Shown piece after piece: positions 4,934 to 7,323 of a DNA stretch of 7,323 bases. Below the pieces are notes generated by a model that was not told the origin of the DNA, searched no databases, and saw only the letters and a program-made list of their open reading frames with translations. A program made the position numbers and the translations under genes. Every line of letters starts with the position of its first letter. Positions within the stretch are counted from its first letter, which is position 1. The stretch is from Candidatus Bathyarchaeota archaeon. Its GTDB lineage: Archaea; Thermoproteota; Bathyarchaeia; Bathyarchaeales; Bathycorpusculaceae. The DNA lies in NCBI GenBank assembly GCA_026014845.1, contig JAOZHM010000216.1, positions 1-7,323 of the forward strand, in the 5' to 3' direction.

Positions 4934-6412
4934 ATGTTTAAGCCTGAGGGAATCTTGCCAGCTTTAGTTACGCCTTTCACGGATGACGGAAAGGCTGTAG
5001 ATGAGGAAAGGCTGCGAGCTTTAGTTAGCCATTGCATCGAGTTAGGCGTTTACGGGGTTGTTCCATGCGGCACGACAGGCGAGTTTGTAAACTTGACAAC
5101 AGAAGAGAAAAAACAGGTTATTGACATAGTTATGGACGAAGTTAAAGGCAAAGTTTCAGTGGTAGTAGGCACAGGAGCTAGCGGAACAGATCAAGCTTTA
5201 GAAATGACGAAATACGCGAAGGATGCAGGTGCAGACGCAGCCTTAATCGTTACACCTTTTTACTTAAAACCTAAAGACCGTGGCATTTACCAACACTACC
5301 ATACGATTGCAAGTGAAGTAGACTTGCCGATAATTCTTTACAATATCCCACAATGCACGGGCGTTCAACTTTCTTGGCAGATGGTTGAGGACTTGGCTCA
5401 AATCCCAAACATTGTCGGTTTGAAAGACAGTAGCGGACAACTTAGTTACATTCTTGCTGTTCTGGAGAAGGTACGCGACAAAATCAACGTCATGTGTGGG
5501 CACGACGAAGTTGTCGTAGCTGCTTTAGCTGCTGGATGCTCAGGGGCAATCCTTGCAAGCGCAAATGTGATACCAGACATTTGGGTTGAAATCTACAATC
5601 ACGTGAAAAATGGTGAACTGCAAAAAGCCCGTGAACTGCAATATAAAATACAGAAAATGGCCCGCATAATTGCTGGAAGCGGGGCAGTAGGAACAAAGGC
5701 AGCCCTGAACATGATGAAAGTAAAAGTCGGGCCAGTCAGAAAGCCGCTGAGCGTAGGCGGAGAACTGACATACGAGGCAAGGGAGGAACTGCGAATAGAA
5801 TTGGAGAAAACAGGCAAGATAAAGCCAAAAACCATAACATTTGAGATCGGCGAAAAACCCGTAGAAGAACGTTTCAAAGCCATTGACGTAACACCGGAAA
5901 TCATACGAGACTTCAACTTGCGTGTAGGGGAAGCCTTAGCGGGACAAGGCGCAGAAGTAGCCCACATAGACTTGCTTATCGGGAAGAAAGACGGACCTCT
6001 GGGCGAAGCCTTCGCAAAGGCCAAGGCTGCACCAACACAGGGACATGAACCTTTGCTAGCCATCTTGGAGCCGAATCTAGCTGTTAAGCCTGTAACCTTG
6101 ATAGTTCCAACAGTTACGATTAGGAGTATGCGCGAAGCAAGCATGGTTTATGGTCCTGCACAAACGGCGGTGGCAAAGGCAATCATTGACAGCGTTGCAG
6201 AAGGAATAATCCCCAAAGAAGCTACTGAAGACCTGATAATCATCGCTAACGTGTTCGTTCATCCAACAGCAGTTGACAGACAAAGAATATACATAAACAA
6301 TTACAAAGCCATGCATCACGCCATCCGCAAGGCAATAGAAGGAAGACCCACAATAGACGAGCTGATAGAAAACAAGGACAGGTCAAAACACCCATTCAAA
6401 TACACACCTTAG
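4934..6412 (+). CDS. DHDPS/DapA-family class I aldolase fused to formaldehyde-activating enzyme (Fae)
   Basis: One uninterrupted frame encodes two enzymes. Residues 1-293 form a DapA-family pyruvate-dependent TIM-barrel aldolase: GTTGE at 46-50, Tyr110 (PFY), catalytic Tyr136 in LYNIP, Schiff-base Lys164 in VGLKD. Cys141 replaces the Arg (E. coli Arg138) that holds the carboxylate of aspartate semialdehyde, so lysine-pathway DHDPS activity is unlikely. After a charged linker (about 294-325), residues 326-490 are a full-length Fae domain: VGEALAG, EVAHIDLLIG with conserved His344, YGPAQTAVAKA, AEGIIPKEA, FVHP, and the C-terminal KHPF. Fae joins formaldehyde and tetrahydromethanopterin to give methylene-H4MPT. 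Inferred role: an aldolase releasing or consuming formaldehyde (for example 4-hydroxy-2-oxobutanoate or a related substrate), coupled to C1 capture. Domain identities are secure; the combined reaction is hypothetical. It is probably cotranscribed with trmI. Confidence 0.93.
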   Translation: MFKPEGILPALVTPFTDDGKAVDEERLRALVSHCIELGVYGVVPCGTTGEFVNLTTEEKKQVIDIVMDEVKGKVSVVVGTGASGTDQALEMTKYAKDAGADAALIVTPFYLKPKDRGIYQHYHTIASEVDLPIILYNIPQCTGVQLSWQMVEDLAQIPNIVGLKDSSGQLSYILAVLEKVRDKINVMCGHDEVVVAALAAGCSGAILASANVIPDIWVEIYNHVKNGELQKARELQYKIQKMARIIAGSGAVGTKAALNMMKVKVGPVRKPLSVGGELTYEAREELRIELEKTGKIKPKTITFEIGEKPVEERFKAIDVTPEIIRDFNLRVGEALAGQGAEVAHIDLLIGKKDGPLGEAFAKAKAAPTQGHEPLLAILEPNLAVKPVTLIVPTVTIRSMREASMVYGPAQTAVAKAIIDSVAEGIIPKEATEDLIIIANVFVHPTAVDRQRIYINNYKAMHHAIRKAIEGRPTIDELIENKDRSKHPFKYTP

Positions 6413-6421
6413 TGACCGAAG

Positions 6422-7207
6422 TTGTCAACTCAAAAAATAAGGGAAGGCGACTACGTACTCCTTTACTTAAGCCGCCGAAAAACATACCTCGTTAAAGTTG
6501 AAAAGGGCAAAACCTTCCACACACATAAAGGCTTCATAAAATTCGACGACATAATCGGAAAAGAATACGGCGCCAGAGTTTCAAGCAACATAGGAATCGA
6601 GTTCGCAGCGTTAAAACCTTTACTGCGAGATTACATTTTTAAATCTACGCGTAAAACCCAGATAACCTACCCGAAGGACGTAGCTCTAATAGTTATGTTC
6701 AGCGGAATAGGTCCAGGAAGCAGTATAGTAGAAGCTGGAACAGGCACGGGTGCGCTAACCACAGCCTTGACTCATTATGTTAAACCAGATGGCAGAGTCT
6801 ACAGCTACGAAATAAGGGAAGAATTCCTCGAGACTGCAAAGAAAAACTTGAGGCGTGCAGGCTTAATTGATTTTGTCGTATTGAAAAATAAGGACGTGAC
6901 AGTTGGCATAGACGAAAATGACGTTGACGCAGTTATACTAGATTTGGCAACTCCTTGGCTTGTTGTTCCACACGCTTACACTGCCCTCAAGCCTTGCGGA
7001 ACAATAGTTTCATTCAGTCCAACAATGGACCAGATTGTAAAAACAGTTGAAGCCTTGAAAGACAACAGTTTTGTAGACATCGAAACCGTTGAATGCTTAA
7101 TGCGTGGAATGCAAACTGAAAGAGGAAGAACGCGCCCTCACACTTTGATGACTGGGCACACTGGCTACATAACCTTTGCACGCAAGGCAACAAAGCCCAA
7201 AGCCTGA
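6422..7207 (+). CDS. trmI: tRNA (adenine-N1)-methyltransferase TrmI (m1A57/58)
   Basis: Class I SAM methyltransferase that makes m1A in the T-loop of tRNA; archaeal TrmI acts on A57 and A58, and m1A57 is the precursor of m1I57. The 261-residue length is typical. The N-terminal beta domain spans about 1-75. The linker has TRKTQITYPKD (76-86), a TrmI hallmark. SAM motif I is VEAGTGTGALT (103-113), Glu130 in YSYE should bind the SAM ribose, and Asp174 in LDLATPW corresponds to the catalytic Asp near the target adenine. The C-terminal RPHTLMTGHTGY (238-249) matches the family end. The start must be TTG 6422: an in-frame stop lies at 6413-6415 and no usable ATG occurs before residue 92. The gene follows the aldolase-Fae stop by 9 nt, so it is probably translated from the same transcript. 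A functional tie between the two is not obvious. Confidence 0.92.
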   Translation: MSTQKIREGDYVLLYLSRRKTYLVKVEKGKTFHTHKGFIKFDDIIGKEYGARVSSNIGIEFAALKPLLRDYIFKSTRKTQITYPKDVALIVMFSGIGPGSSIVEAGTGTGALTTALTHYVKPDGRVYSYEIREEFLETAKKNLRRAGLIDFVVLKNKDVTVGIDENDVDAVILDLATPWLVVPHAYTALKPCGTIVSFSPTMDQIVKTVEALKDNSFVDIETVECLMRGMQTERGRTRPHTLMTGHTGYITFARKATKPKA

Positions 7208-7208
7208 T

Positions 7209-7323
7209 CTAACCCTTCTCCGGACCACCAATAGCGTAAACACCATCTACACGTTCAGTTTCAAGCTTTTCTCCAAAATACATACGAACACTCTCTGAAT
7301 GCTGCCTAAAACCGAAATCCTGC
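7209..7323 (-). CDS. C-terminal fragment of an unidentified gene
   Basis: The minus strand carries an open frame entering from beyond the window and ending at TAG (7211-7209). It supplies the last 37 residues, ending in YAIGGPEKG. This portion is mixed polar and charged (FGFRQHSESVRMYFGEKLE) with no membrane segment. Coding is supported because the frame is open to the window edge and ends exactly 1 nt from the trmI stop, a usual compact convergent arrangement. A frame of this length could be open by chance. The protein cannot be identified from this piece. Confidence 0.5.
   Translation of the reverse strand, partial: QDFGFRQHSESVRMYFGEKLETERVDGVYAIGGPEKG

Noticed and set aside
4934..5812. 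Annotation of the first domain as dapA of lysine biosynthesis
   Set aside because: The substrate-carboxylate Arg is replaced by Cys, no other lysine gene is nearby, and the domain is fused to Fae.
5599..6144. 181-codon open frame on the minus strand inside the aldolase-Fae gene
   Set aside because: It is fully antisense to a secure coding region with recognised motifs; its Ser/Pro/Phe-rich composition is typical of a shadow frame.

Overview
The window looks archaeal, most likely from an uncultured Thermoproteota/Bathyarchaeia-type lineage (inference). Reasons: a formaldehyde-activating (Fae) domain of the tetrahydromethanopterin C1 pathway, an archaeal-type TrmI tRNA m1A57/58 methyltransferase, AT-rich TATA-like boxes about 25 nt upstream of expected transcript starts, short or absent leaders, T-tract terminators, GTG and TTG starts, and a surface protein with ten N-glycosylation sequons. 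No rRNA, tRNA, CRISPR array, insertion sequence or origin was recognised. No gene-free stretch exceeds about 200 nt.

Layout. At the left edge a 44-residue, 50% Lys/Arg protein (minus strand, 2-136) diverges from a beta-CASP metallo-beta-lactamase nuclease-like gene (plus, 266-1627). Two plus-strand membrane genes follow: an 81-residue two-helix protein (1803-2048) and a signal-peptide/stalk/C-terminal-anchor glycoprotein (2243-2986). A minus-strand gene for a 427-residue conserved-looking but unrecognised protein (3077-4360) converges on these. The short gap between them has T-tract terminators for both directions. A short basic orphan gene (4550-4810) lies divergently upstream of it.

The right third is an apparent two-gene plus-strand operon. 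Its first gene encodes a 492-residue fusion of a DHDPS/DapA-family pyruvate-dependent class I aldolase to a C-terminal Fae domain (4934-6412). Nine bases later comes trmI (6422-7207). At the right edge the C-terminal end of an unidentified minus-strand gene (7209 to beyond the window) converges on trmI with a single base between the stops.

The main discovery candidate is the aldolase-Fae fusion. The aldolase keeps the Schiff-base Lys, catalytic Tyr and GTTGE motif, but has Cys where lysine-pathway DHDPS has the substrate-carboxylate-binding Arg. It is therefore probably not a lysine biosynthesis enzyme. Fusion to a formaldehyde-capturing domain suggests an aldolase that makes or uses formaldehyde with pyruvate (for example 4-hydroxy-2-oxobutanoate <=> pyruvate + formaldehyde), with Fae passing the C1 unit to tetrahydromethanopterin. 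That would parallel the known Fae-Hps fusions but use a different aldolase. This is a hypothesis from domain logic, not a demonstrated activity.
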